Below, piece after piece: positions 1 to 11,744 of a DNA stretch of 64,000 nucleotides. The stretch's first letter is position 1. The number at the start of each line of letters is the position of its first letter. The notes beneath the pieces are model-generated. The model saw only the letters and a program-made list of their open reading frames with translations, had not been told where the DNA came from and searched no databases. The translations under genes were made by a program, and so were the position numbers. Origin of the DNA: Macrocystis pyrifera (taxonomy: Eukaryota; Sar; Phaeophyceae; Laminariales; Laminariaceae); the NCBI GenBank assembly GCA_031763025.1, contig JASSKH010000010.1, positions 992,001 through 1,056,000 on the forward strand. The letters are read 5' to 3'.

Positions 1-545
1 CTATTTGGCTGAATCGGTATTCCTCAGGTCTCGAACCGACGTCAAACATGTCCCGCCAGATGCAATACCCACAAACCAACGCGCGTATGACATACCAGGT
101 ATACAAAAAGACAGGCAAATGTCAATACTTCGTAGATATATAGTGAAGCTCTCACGCACCCCTCCACGACGAGGAGTTTTTGCCAACGAACGTTCGCACT
201 GCATAGTTTGATACGCCTTATTAGCTCAGCAGACTTGCACATCTCCGAAGGGTGACGTGCCTCGCAGGTAGTAACTGCAGTTTCGTCGAAGGGCCGTGTT
301 GGAATTCGGTTTTTGAGTTGTGATGCAGGTAGGATTGATTTGTTTGGGTCTGATGCCGTTGCCGTTCCCGTGCTTGAGACCATGCTCTACTATTACGGGG
401 GACATAGTACATAGGACATACGGTACGCACAAAAACCTATACTTGTATAGATATAGATACGATATATTGGCCTTCTGCGCTCAGCGCTCCTCAGCGTTTC
501 TTAGACGTATTCGTTTGCGTTGTTCGTGCTAGCACGAGATGAGGT
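1..545. repeat. Repeat family A, copy cut by left window edge
   Basis: GGCTGAATCGGTATTCCTCA, CGAACCGACGTCAAACATG, CTCACGCACCCCTCCACGA and GGTCTGATGCCGTTGCCG are shared with 6880-7265 (reversed) and 11870-12245. The family also carries palindromes 1 and 2. Confidence 0.75.
393..460. mobile_element. Half copy of the TTACGGGGG MITE
   Basis: TATTACGGGGGACATAGTAC, ATAGGACATACGGTACGCAC, AAAAACCTATA; the right half is missing. It lies inside repeat family A. A matching right-half remnant (GGTCCTATTTACTATGGTCT) is at 6551-6576. Confidence 0.6.
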
Positions 546-2330
546 TCACCTCACCGGACGAAACTGCCTCATTGTGATCCCCAACCCCGACTGTGTCGGG
601 GGCGGCCTCGGGCGTGCTTGCGCCGTGCTCTAGCTGCCGGTGGGCCAGGTGTGAGTACGCCAGCTGTGAGTGGAGCCAGTTGAGTGGTCGATACTTGATT
701 TATAACGTCTCGCGGCTGAAGAATTTGGTTGACAGCCTGCCTGTGCCCCGTCAGGCTTAGTTTTGTCCCGTCAAACCCTCTTCTCAAACAAAAACGTTTT
801 TACCGTTGGGATGTCCTTGGCAGCTGTGACCGGATGTGTCGTGCTCGTTTCTTACAGAAACTTTTTATGAAAACGTCAGCTGTGAGTTGGACGAGTTGAG
901 TGGTCGATGTTTGATTTATCACAGTTTCGTGGCCAAAGTTTAGGTTGATGACCTACCTTTGCCCCGTCAGGCCTACCTTTGACCCGTCAAGCCTTGTTCT
1001 GAAATATAATAGTTTTGACCATTGGGATGTCGTTGACGGCTGTCCGTCAAGGGATAAATGTGCCGTCAACCGACATCTATGCTCGCTCGTGACGGTAAAA
1101 ATACTATGTTCTCGATGCCAGCACCCAGATTGGACCTCTTCCTCTTTGGCCGAAACGGGAGAGGCTGCATCTCCCGCGGCTTTCGACAGCTCATGGCGGC
1201 AAGAGTGTGGGGAAATATTGGCTGGGGTGGCCGGTCTCATGCTCCGCCGTTTCTTGTGCGTTGAGAGTTGGACGTTCCAGAAACGAGTGTCAACCTCCGA
1301 TTCGGGCTATTTTACGTGTGAAAGCACGACTTTAGTGCAAAAATGTTGAGATTCGTAGGCTAGCATATGGTCGCGAAACGAACGTCACGAGCCTCTTCGG
1401 CTGCTGTGCACGCCGGCGACCACACTCCGCAAGGCAGCGAGGACGGATTCTTTGGCGTCGACCGGATCGGACGAAGCTACGCCGCGGGAGGAGCGGTACG
1501 GCGGTAGAGGTACAAACGGTGTTTACGAAAATTATTTTGTACACACAGCAGCACTGGCAGACAGTGTCATATGCATCGTAGAGTTTTGGTTGTGTTGTGA
1601 AGGCGTTTTGTGTTGCTATGTAACTGCCAAGGAAAAAAGAAGTTATGAACGAGTACATGTATGCCTGTATGTGTGCGTTACACTCACCCTGCAACATGTT
1701 TCGTTGCTGACCCTCGAGGGTATGATTATGCCTTTTCTCATCGTGCCTACTGCTGTAGAGATGGCCTCTGCCACGCTCGCGCAGTGCCCAGACGGGGCGC
1801 GAGAAACATCTCAAATACGTCAGCTGTGAGTTGTAACAAATGAGGGGTCGTTACTGAGTTCCGTGGACCAGTCGAGTGGTCGATACTGAGTTCGACGAAT
1901 AGAGTGATCGATACCCAATTTTGAAAGCTACCAGTACGTGATTTATCACAGATTTCGGTTGAAGGCCTACCTTTGCCCCGTCAGGACTGCCCTTGGCCCG
2001 TCAAACCGTCATTTGAATTACTTTGGTTCATGGCATTGGCATGTCCAATTTTGCAAGCTACCAGTATACGTGATTTATCACGGTCTCTGTGAGTTGTACC
2101 AAATGAGTGGTCGATACTGAGTTTCGTGGACCAGTCGAGTGGTCGATACTGAGCTCGACGAGTTGAGTGATTGATATCCAATTTTGCATGCTACCAGTTC
2201 GTGATTTATCACATTCTCGTGGCCATAGATTTTGGCTGACGGTCTACCTTTTGCCTCGTCAGGCCTGCCTTTGACCCGTCAAACCGTCTTTGAAAATACT
2301 AGAGTCAATAGCATTGGGATGTACATTTAT
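545..2330. repeat. Dispersed and tandem units of a GAGTGGTCGATACTGAG repeat; no gene
   Basis: Units with GAGTGGTCGAT, GTGATTTATCAC, GCCCCGTCAGGCCT and GACCCGTCAAACC recur at about 640-790, 880-1060, 1820-2020 and 2060-2310. Between them are open frames with no recognisable product. Confidence 0.65.
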
Positions 2331-4167
2331 CCTCCGGGCTGATGCCTGATGTTTCCAGTCAATTTCGAGCATGCGAGATAATTTGTCTTCCCCCCCAAAA
2401 AATTATATATATAGATATTTTTCTTGATTTCGATTTTCTCCACACTAGTGCCGGCGTCCCCGGTGGCTTGGTAGGTGGTCCGCGAGCCTATCAAGATCAA
2501 TTTCGTGAGTTCGAGTCTCACCGAGTGCATGCTCATAGGGACTTTTTCTTGCATAAAATTGATTAGCGGAAAGCGCGAGAGCGTGAGTTAGCTGTACATT
2601 CGATGAAAATCGACGAGCAGTGGGAATGCTGAACCCTATGCGCGATAAAAACTAAAGGCACGTACCGGGGGGAAGAAGGGACGACACCTGTGACCACGGC
2701 TTGTCCAGAAGATCGTCGAGGGTAAAACCTCCTGCGAGTGGGCTGGAAAGTAAAAGTGATGATGAAAAAAAAAAAAAAAAAAAAAAACAACAAGAGGTTA
2801 TAATTATCAATTATCATTCACGGCCGGTTAGGAATCCCTGAATGATACCTGGTACATCAAATTACTATCCACGACTTTCCGGAACGTCCAACGCACTTCA
2901 TCGTTTCTTGATTTCGATATCCTCCCCAAAAGAAGTTATAATTATCGTTTGCGGCGGGTTAGGAATCTCTGAATGATACATCAAATACCCATCATCCACG
3001 ACTTTCCGAGTACGACCAACGCACTTCATCGTATCATTCAGAGATTCCTAACCCGCCGCAAACGATAATTGTGCGTTGGTCGTACCGGAAAGTCGTGGAT
3101 GATGGGTATTTGATGTGTCATTCAGAGATTCCTAACCCGCCGCAAACGATAATTATAACCTCTTTTGGGGAGGAGATCGAAATAAAAATGCATTTACAAT
3201 TTTTCTTTTTTGGGGGAGGAGAAATTATGCTTTCTCCCGCAAGATCGGTCGGGCTGATGCCTGATGTTTCCAGTTAGTTCGGGCACGCGGAAAACAAATA
3301 GCCTCTCTACCGGCAAGCTGCAAAAACAAAAAAATCGGTTTGAACGAGAACGTGTGCGGCTCGCGCAGTGCCCAGGCGGGGCGCGCTGCCCTGCCGTGCT
3401 CGTTACTTTTTTTGCGGTTTCTCTCGTGATTTCTGCTTCTACAGCAGCACGATCCTGTGTGCGGTGTGATAAATAATTGTATGACGACAATCTTCTGCAC
3501 GAACGACTTTACTTTGCTTCCATCCTTTTTATTTTCTTTGGGGCGTGGTGTGCTTGCGTCTGGTCACTTTTTTAGTCTCTATCGCCCGTGACTTCTGTTT
3601 TTACAGCAATAAGATCGTATGCGGTGTAACGAACAATTATCCTTCCAAGTATGATGACAGTCTCGTGAACAATCAAATTTTATATTCGTTTCCAGCTTTT
3701 TGTTTTTATTTTAAAGATTTCCTAGGTTTTTCGGAGTGAATTTCTCGAGGTCAGCGTGCAGTTTTTTCCTTCGATGAGAGCTGATGCCTGGTGTTTCCAG
3801 TTAGCTTCGGGCATGCGGGATAATTTCCTCTCTCTCTCCCGCAAGGTCGGTCGTGCTGATGCCTAATGTTTCTAGTTAGTTCGGGCATGCGGAAATAATT
3901 TCCCTTCTTCCCTGCAAACTGCGTGCGTGCGGGGATATTTTCCCCTCTCACCCGAGAGCTCGACAGTCGGGTTAATCCCCCACGTTCATCCCGCCACGTC
4001 AGCTTGCATGCACAAAGTGCGACGACCCCTCCCCATCCCCACCCCGTCACACAACATCGCCCCACACACTACCCAACAACCAACCCGTCATCTCGTCGGC
4101 CACATCAGCTAATCGAAACCAACCAGATATCATCAATGTCTGATGCCTTCAAGCGTTCACCAGCTAC
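2330..4167. repeat. Repeat-rich intergenic stretch with inverted repeat
   Basis: GGGCTGATGCCTGATGTTTC-type blocks recur at 2337, 3248, 3781 and 3857. At 2935-3170, GTTTGCGGCGGGTTAGGAAT and its complement appear three times, forming an inverted repeat of about 90-bp arms around AATACCCATCATCCACGACT. A poly-A run lies at 2764-2787. No gene is supported. Confidence 0.65.
2457..2528 (+). tRNA. tRNA-like sequence, probably a pseudogene or SINE head
   Basis: TGGCTTGGTAGG at 2464-2475 fits a Pol III A box, and GTGAGTTCGAGTCTCAC at 2505-2521 forms a perfect 5-bp T stem with a 7-nt TTCGAGT loop (B box), at normal tRNA spacing. The acceptor halves (2457-2463 and 2522-2528) do not pair and no clean anticodon arm forms, so it is not a working tRNA as read. 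Confidence 0.5.
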
Positions 4168-4912
4168 GGGTCGTTCCTAACGAACCGAAAAAAAATCGCG
4201 ATTCGTGACTTTTTGGCATGACAAAATATCACGACCCATGACATTTCAGTTCTAACGAAAAAAGATGAAAAACGTCACGGTTCGTAATATTTTCAACTAT
4301 TTTTTTTCCCGATATTTCAAACCCAACGATTTTTGCGGGTGGAGCCAACTCTCGCGAGTGGGGCACGGCCAGGCCGGGCCGGGCCGACCGCGCCTGGCCC
4401 GGCCCGTGATATATTCGAATCACGGGCCGAAGCCTGACTCAGCCTGCGAGATTCCAATCTCACCCGCCGTCGGCCAAGCCCGGTAGGCGAGATTTCATCT
4501 CGCAGGCCGTCTGCCCGTCCTGGCTTCTTTGACATTGTCAGATCGTTATTGCTTTTGTCTTCGAGCTGTAGCTCCTCCTCCTCGAATTTTTGAGGCCACA
4601 ACGTGCTCGTTAGTCCGCGCCCAGCGGTGTCTTTGGGTAGCCACCCGTTGTCCACAAGCGGCGTACGAAGCAGAGTCTGCCGTGCCCCTATACCGGCCTT
4701 CGGATACCGTTGGTCCGTGTGGGTTGCGTAGTGCCTTGATCAGGCGTATTTTGAGACACGACAAAAATGTCACGAATCGTGATTTTGTTTTTTTGGGGAA
4801 AATTAAAAAAAGATGAATCGTAATATTTTTTTGTCGTGATTCACGACAAAAAAATCACGATTCAAGACAAAATATCACAAATCGTGTTTTTTTTTTTTGT
4901 TCGTTAGGAGTG
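4168..4912. mobile_element. Non-autonomous DNA transposon with terminal inverted repeats
   Basis: The left end GGGTCGTTCCTAACGAAC-CGAAAAAAAATCGCGATT and the right end, read in reverse, GGGCCACTCCTAACGAAC-AAAA-CACGATTTGTG, are inverted repeats of about 40 bp. Sub-terminal motifs TCACGATTCGTGA recur many times near both ends. The central 400 bp is GC-rich with no transposase frame. The target duplication is not clear. Superfamily not assigned. Confidence 0.65.
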
Positions 4913-6580
4913 GCCCTAAGAAATGTAGGCACTCGTCCGACGGTGCTCGCGGAAGTCGTCCGTTCCAAGTGGTCGGTGAACTATTGGGTAAGGATTGTCC
5001 CGAGGCTGGTTGTGGCGGGGGCCTGCAGTTAAGGCAGGCTAAAATTCTGCGTTCGTGGTCTGCGACCGTGGTGTGTGCCGCGACCCCACCACGTGCCAAT
5101 TTGCGGCCAACCGGTTCCGCAACGACAGGGACCCAAGTAAACCATCGGAGATCAACTTCGTGGTGTGCGTCCTCCCTGTGAGTGACAGTGTCTCCGTCGG
5201 GAAGCTCGTGGATGACACGGACGTATTACGACAGTACTGTCAAGGGGAAAGGGACAAACTTGCACATTGTTAACAGTACAACGTTGTAGTAATCTTAATG
5301 GTAGTATAACCGTATTTGTAGTATTGTTTGTTGTCGTCCGCATGCTCAAGCTTATTGGCCGACGATACTAACATCAACGCCGAAAATGTTGCGGAGCTTC
5401 CCAGGGGAAATTATATACTAGCATACCACTGCAGCATACAGAAAATAGTTAGGTACATAGTACTGCCAGGTATCGGTATAGCGTTGAGTATTGCCTTCCA
5501 ATTTACCTGGTAGGTATAGGTTGAGCGTTATGTTGCAGTGTAAACAAAGCAGTCATCCATCGAGCCGAGTACGTGCATCGTACAGCAGGTTGCTTCAGCT
5601 GCAGCACACGCTCCGATCAGACTGTCGTTAAATTATAGTGTTGTACGCGTTCAGGTTTTGACTTGGCAAGAAAGGTGGTACTTATGTTCGAGCGGAACAA
5701 TGAGGACGCCGCCGTCGTGCCGTCATATTTTGAAACAATTAGTGCACACATTCTGAGTGTTCCTCTGCAGTACGCATTCTGAGTGTTCCCCTGCAGTATA
5801 GATAGATCCGTCGCACCAGGTACTTGCAGTAGATCGCAGGTCCAACCTTGCTGCACCTCACGTGCCGATCAAACAGAGGCTTTCATTTGTGATGGTGTAC
5901 GCGTTCAGGGTTAAGTTTGGCAGCAGCAGCGGAAGTGTTGCGTTGTCGATCAGGCAGAGGCTTTCATTTGTGATGGTGTAAGCGTCCATTCAGATTATGT
6001 ATGCGTTCAGATTTTGATTTGGCAAGAACGGTGGTACTCATGTTTCGAGTGGACCAATGAGGAACCCGCATTGGTGCCGTCATATTGAAATAATCTGTGT
6101 ATGCATTCTGAGCGTTCCCCTCCAGTATAGATTGATCGGTCGAACCAAGTACTTGCAGCAGGTCCAACCTTACCTGCATCTCACGTGCCGGTCAGACAGA
6201 GAAGCTTTCATTTAGATTCGTGATGGTGTACGCGAAAGTACAGCAGCACGGTGGTGTTGCTTTTTGTGGGCGGACGTCGCAAACAAAGCATTAAAAAAAC
6301 TCATGAGGAGAACGTCAACAACAACGTGGAGGAAGCTGGCGGTTACGGCGAGCGTCATGAATAATAAAATAATAATGCGTCATCTCCATTAATTTTTAGT
6401 AATTTCCACCATAAACCCCTTGGCGGTACAATCGATTGTGCGATCGGCTTCCATTTACCTACATTACGGGGATGGGCGAAGCCGCAGGCGGGCGTCAGCC
6501 CGCCGCGGCCGAGCCCCCCATGTATTTACCTATTTTTACTAACAGTATTTGGTCCTATTTACTATGGTCTCCCGTATTAC
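4913..6580. repeat. Intergenic stretch with direct repeats
   Basis: A unit with GTACGCGTTCAGGTTTTGAC, TTGGCAAGAAAGGTGGTAC, GTGCCGTCATA, ATTCTGAGTGTTCC, CACGTGCCG and AGGCTTTCATTTGTGATGGT is present about 5640-5900 and 5980-6230, with partial copies around 5905-5990. 4913-5540 and 6240-6540 hold nothing recognised. Confidence 0.6.
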
Positions 6581-6584
6581 GGTC

Positions 6585-6872
6585 TTTCGAGATATCTCCT
6601 GTGCGGATAAGCACCCTGTGCTTTGCGCTTGGGTAGTATGGAATTTACTGTGTTCCACGAGCGACCGTAAGGTGTAATCCTGGACCATCGACATGCAGTA
6701 CTGCTTACGCCTGTTACCCGTGCCTACTACAGTGGGCACGGGTAGCCAGCGTAAGCACTAACTCATGTCGTTGGTCCAGGATTACCCCTTACGGCCGCTC
6801 ATGAAACACAGTAAATGCAATACCATCTAAGCGCAAAGCATAGGGTGTGTATCCGCTCACGAGATATCTCGG
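6585..6872. repeat. Palindrome 1 of repeat family A
   Basis: Two arms of about 140 bp in inverted orientation meet near 6727-6734 (GCACGGG at the centre). The left arm has GAGATATCTCCTGTGCGGAT, GTAATCCTGGACCATCGACA; the right arm is the diverged complement (GGTCCAGGATTACCCCTTAC, CTCACGAGATATCTCGG). The arms differ at about one site in eight to ten, so the palindrome is not brand new. Confidence 0.8.
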
Positions 6873-8747
6873 AAGACATTAGTAGGGCATCGCCACAAGC
6901 ACGGGAACGGCAACGGCATCAGACCCAAAGAAATCAATCCTACCTGCAACACAACTCAGAAACCGAATTCCAACACGGCCCTTCGACGAAACTACGGATA
7001 CCACCTGCGAGGCACGTCACCCTTCGGAGATGTGCAAGTGTGCTGAGCTAAGACGGTGTATAACACTAAGCAGTGCGAACGTTCGTTGGCAAAGACCCCT
7101 CTTCGTAGAGGGGTGCGTGAGAGTTTCACCATATATCAATTGACATTCGCCTGTCGGTTTGTATCCTGGTATGTCATACGTGCGTTGGTTTGTGGGTATT
7201 GCATCTGGCGGGACATGTTTGACGTCGGTTCGAGATCTGAGAAATACCGATTCAGCCAAATAATACGGATTCTAAAAAAAACGCGAGAGCGAGGGAGAGC
7301 TCCCTGTCCTAGCGCCATGTTTCATTGGCACCGTTTCTGGTGCGGGTGGGATGGTTAGCCGTGTTGCTATCAAAGCCCAACTTATTTATCAAAACGTGAA
7401 AGTAGTGACACCAGCAGCGACGGCTCAATCCCACCCCATCCCATCCCATCTGCTCTACCGACCGAGTATACCTGGGGCGGCTCCCGCAGGTCAACAGTCC
7501 TGCACCGGCTGGTGGCATCCTCCACAGCGGAAGGCGGAGGCACCATCGCGGCGAGGGCAGCGGCTGGTTTGCCCGGTGTCAGCAGTGGGCACACGATTGG
7601 TGAGTGGTAGTGCAGGGGGCCGAGATACTACAGCGGTCGGCACACGATGGTGAGCGTCGATCAGGGTGCTAATGAACACAAGCATGGCGGGTTGAAGACG
7701 CCACTTATTGAGTTCGACTGAACGCGACATTCCACGGAGAAGCCTTTCTTGAAAGTGAGGCAGGGAGCGGATCAGATTATCTCTTCGCTTAAAGAGACAT
7801 GCATAAAACTCAAGAGAGGGTGATATTTCGTCTCTTTGCGCCGAATTCAATATCGCGATTTTCGTACACGCAAATCCCTCGATATTATAAACCCAATGTC
7901 GGGTTTTTTTTCCAGAACAACGAGAGATAAAAAACATGGGTGAAATAAAAATAGTCAGCAAGTCTACAAACACGTAGATAGAACACCTCATGGGTTGGAA
8001 GACGTCGCTGCTGCTGCAGCTGCCTCTCTAGGTAGCTCGGCAGGCTACAGCTGTCTCTCTAGGTAGCTCGGCAGGCTACAGCGCCCGCGTACACCATGGA
8101 CTTGACTCTTGCCATAGCATAGACGAGGGCGCACCGCGGACGCGTCTCGTGCTCGTGCTGAAATATGTCCGCCAACAACTAAACGTTTGGTTGGCGCTGC
8201 GCGCTTGTTCCCGGATAAGGTGGGGCGTGCCGTGTTGGGGCCATGGGTTTGGGGCAACTCCGGCAGAAAGACGCCCAGCTAAAGCACTGGATGCTGTGCT
8301 GGTGCCGCTCGACCGGTTCATCCCGTACATCCGCCTCTCCCCTACCAAGGGAGCACCCGTCTGCCGTACTCATTCAACCAAGTCATGGCGGCCACCACTG
8401 CTGCTGTTGTGGTCCTTGCTGGCAGGGTAATGATCGGATGACCGAGTAGAGGGGACAGGCTGTTTCCAATTTTGTCTGCCAAATTCGGCTCTACTGAGAA
8501 CACAAATAGTTGCTTGGGGCAAACATAACTCAAGCATATATCTGTGTGTTGCGGACCACATGTCGCGAAAATATCGCCTATACCCGACATCCGCATAAAA
8601 CTCGCGAGGCACATAATTTGGCTCTAAGGATTAAATATCGCGATTTTCTTGAATTTTATATATATATATCTAACAGCGTCGATGCTTGAAGTCGTGCGCG
8701 TATTGGTCGAGAGATGGAGCAACCTACGGGGATACTTTACACAGATA

Positions 8748-9122
8748 CTACAGAAATAATTTGGGCTTCGTTTTCGCATCGGAAACCGCGCTCTTGGTCA
8801 AGAAAAACCAGGTGTCATCCATCAACTCACCGAACGAAACCAATAGGTCCCGGTAGATGCCCAGCGGTGGTAGCGAGATGCCAAGGGCGTACGCGCCTCC
8901 ACCGCAGGTCCTGCGCACGTCCACACTCGCCCACCCCCCTCCCGTCCCTCCCGCCCAACCCTCCCTTCCCGCCCCTCCCCCCACTCCTCCCCCACCTCCC
9001 GCCCCACCTCCCTGGCCGCTGATGGCACCACCCCCGCGTCCGTTCCTCGTCACGAAGATGCCATCGGCAGAAGGGTAGACAGATACGCCCCTCGGGTAGT
9101 CCTGGACCATGCTGATGTTCAC
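8748..9122 (-). pseudogene. Reading frame of palindrome left arm (MVQDY frame)
   Basis: The 124-codon frame reads MNISMVQDYPRGVSVYPSAD, GIFVTRNGRGGGAISG, a Gly run, then VDVRRTCGG, ALGISLPPLGIYRDLLVSFG and ELMDDTWFFLTKSAV. Three copies in the window keep the two outer blocks while the Gly-rich middle varies, so it was once under constraint or is recently copied. I recognise no family. Confidence 0.4.
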
Positions 9123-9154
9123 CTGAGCGAGATCAAGTCACCAGTCTCGCTCAG

Positions 9155-9529
9155 GTGAACATCAGCATGGTCCAGGACTACCCGAGGGGCGTACCGGTCT
9201 ACCCGTCTGCCGATGGCGTCTTCGTGACGAGGAACGGACGCGGGGGTGGTGCCATCAGCGGCCGAGGAGGTGGGGCGGGGGGTGGGAGAGGAGTGAGGGG
9301 CGGGGCGGGAAGGGAGGGGTCGGCGGGAGGGACGGGAGGGGGGTGGGCGAGTGTGGACGTGCGCAGGACCTGCGGTGGAGGCACGTACGCCCTTGGCATC
9401 TCGCTACCACCGCTGGGCATCTACCGGGACCTATTGGTTTCGTTCGGTGAGTTGATGGATGACACCTGGTTTTTCTTGACCAAGAGCGCGGTTTCCGATG
9501 TGAAAACGAAGCCCAAATTATTTCTGTAG
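9155..9529 (+). pseudogene. Reading frame of palindrome right arm (MVQDY frame)
   Basis: The inverted twin of 8748-9122, 124 codons, with only a handful of substitutions (for example VPVYPSADGVFVTRNGR). Being open in both arms favours recent copying. No promoter or partner exons are seen. Confidence 0.4.
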
Positions 9530-10060
9530 TATCTGTGTAAAGTATCCCTGTAGGTTGCTCCATCTCTCGACCAATACGCGCACGACTTCAATCATCGACA
9601 CTATTTAGAGAAGAGATAATCTGATCCGCTTCCTGCCTCACTTTCAAGAAAGGCTTCTCCGTGGAATGCCGCATTCAGTCGAACTCAATAAGTGGCGTCT
9701 TCCACTCGCCATTCTTGTGTTCATTAGCACCCAGATAAACACGCACTATCGTGTGCCCACTGCTGTAGTATCTCCGCCCCCTGCGTTACCACTCACCAAT
9801 CGTGTGCCCACTGCTGGCACCAAGCAACCCAGCCGCTGCCCTCGCCGCGATGGTGCCTCCGCCTTCCGCTGTGGAGGACGCCACCAGCCGGTGCAGGACT
9901 GTTGACCTGCGGGAGCCGCCCAGGTATACTTGGTCGGTAGAGCAGATGGGATGGGATGGGATGTGATCGGATTGAGCCGTCGTTGCTGTTGTTACTACTT
10001 TCACATTTGGATGATATGATATTAGCTCAACATCTATATATGCGAACAGAACACTACAGT

Positions 10061-10814
10061 GAACGAACGACGGATGTAGCGATGCCAAATTGATTTCTGC
10101 CTTCGAACAGCGGTGCGCAAAGTTTGGGCAAGAAACAAGAACGGTGACTATTGCTCAAAATATTGGAAGGATGGGCGCGATGGCACTGCTTTCCTAACTA
10201 TTGCAACTTTTTTCATACCTAAAATACGATCGTAAGGTGTCCTGAGTCTGACTGATTTATGAGCAGCTTGAGCAAGTTAATCGGGGACGGATATCAATTT
10301 TCGCGATCAACACGAGCAAGGAATATAGCGTGTGTTTACCCACCCTGTGTTCGAAGAGCGAAACAAAGCATCGCAGAACACCAAAAACGTTGCTTTAACA
10401 ATGTATCGAAATGCAGTCGCCACGAGTTGAGAGCAAACGACACCAGATATCGGGTACTGCGTAGGAGTAGACTATGGCACGAGCGTCCGCTCCTCACGCG
10501 CTGCGGCACAAATTCATACCAGGTATCTAGCAAGCGGCTGCAGCACTGGTGTATAGCGATTTTCAAGTCATGCGTCGGACGCTTTGCTCTAACTTCTGCA
10601 ACGACTTCAGCCTTTGCTCATACTGTTGCCGCCCTTCGAATGTAAGACACCTCACAAACACGAGCATTAAACCTTGTTCGCTGTGATGGTATAAACGGCT
10701 GTAGTCGATGGGGACGTTCAAGCCACCAGCATAACCATGAAAACGCAACGTGGAAGCTGTGCAGTTTCGTAGTCGCCATCCGAACCTATGCGGGGCCTCA
10801 TCCTTACCTGACAG
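10061..10814. other. No recognisable gene
   Basis: A plus-strand frame of 128 codons (10259-10645) is open, but its Arg/Ser/Cys-rich product matches nothing I know and there is no splice or start context. I leave it unassigned. Confidence 0.5.
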
Positions 10815-11145
10815 TCTCTTTCTGTACTGTTTCACCTGCCCAACAACGACCCGCTGGACATACTGTCTCTCGCGCAGTCCGCCCCCTCCTCGTCGGTCAC
10901 CCGGAGCCTGTGCGATATGGCGAGGGGATTCCTGGCCATCCCACAGTGGGACTTGCACGCGTGTCTAACGCCTGAGGCCCCCTTCTTGGCAGCGGGGTGC
11001 TCTCCGTTCGGAGAGGCCTTCAGCGACCGTGCCATCGGTGGCGTCAGCGGCGGCGCTATCCGGGGTGCCAGGGTTACGGTGTGGACAGAGGGAGCATTGC
11101 TCCCCGCTGGGGCAGGCATCGGGCAGGCTGGACCGTGCCTAGGGG
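10815..11145 (+). CDS. Unidentified coding-like segment
   Basis: After TGACAG, the frame reads SLSVLFHLPNNDPLDILSLA, QSAPSSSVTRSLCDMARGF, LAIPQWDLHACLTPEAPFL, and a Gly/Ala-rich part to GIGQAGPCLG, then a possible donor GTGAGC. The composition (mixed hydrophobic and polar residues, GC-rich third positions) looks coding and unlike the surrounding repeats. I recognise no domain. It may be an exon of an unseen host gene or a relic inside a repeat. Confidence 0.3.
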
Positions 11146-11371
11146 TGAGCAAGCATTGTACAAACAACCCTGAACGCATGCACGACAACATGTATAGTCT
11201 TACTCGCCCCTGATGGACTGATTGATGTCGGCGACCGCGAAGGCCAGTCATTCAAAACAATTGGCATTCGCGCTGGCTTATCCACGAACCGATTTAACTT
11301 GGTGGCTTGGTGCTCTATTATGACGCCAAAGGATTTATGGTTCGTGTCCCAGCATGTTACGCCCATCCAGC
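11145..11371 (+). CDS. Unidentified coding-like segment, second
   Basis: A different frame from the segment just upstream stays open and reads LLAPDGLIDVGDREGQSFKT, IGIRAGLSTNRFNLVAWCSI, MTPKDLWFVSQHVTPIQR, then TAG. There is no start codon in frame, so it would be an exon or a fragment. No domain is recognised. Confidence 0.25.
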
Positions 11372-11744
11372 GGTAGTTTGTATCATTAGCCGAGCACAAA
11401 CAGGAAATCAGGGTCGAGATATTAAAACGACGAAAAGGTAGGAGCCGTCGAAGTCGCGAAGCGCGTTTGACAAGTGATATCTGCGTGAGGATGCCATCGG
11501 TATTTCTCTCATCATTTAGGTAAAGGTCGTGAACTCGTGGGGCTCAAGGGATAGTCGCCGGGAAGTCTGCGAGAAGGGAGGGGGCAGGGAAGGGGGGAGG
11601 GGGCAAACGGAGGGGTAAGGCCCAGCGTAACATAATCGTGAGGTTTGATATCACACAGCGCGGATGAAGGCGAAGGAAAGCACATAGGGGTGTTTATAGC
11701 TTTGTTTTGTTCTGACGGACGCAGGAGGTGTCTCAACATATGCA

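Larger units (their letters stand above)
7370..10060. repeat. Palindrome 2 of repeat family A, about 2.7 kb, with insertion in left arm
   Basis: The centre is 9133-9144: a 12-nt spacer between TTCACCTGAGCGAGA and its exact complement. Inner arms 8679-9132 and 9145-9600 are near-identical; outer arms about 7370-7790 and 9610-10050 are also inverted copies. The left arm carries an extra stretch of about 890 bp (7791-8678). Each inner arm encodes the same 124-codon frame on opposite strands. A diverged third copy of the inner arm lies at 12450-12900. Confidence 0.8.
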
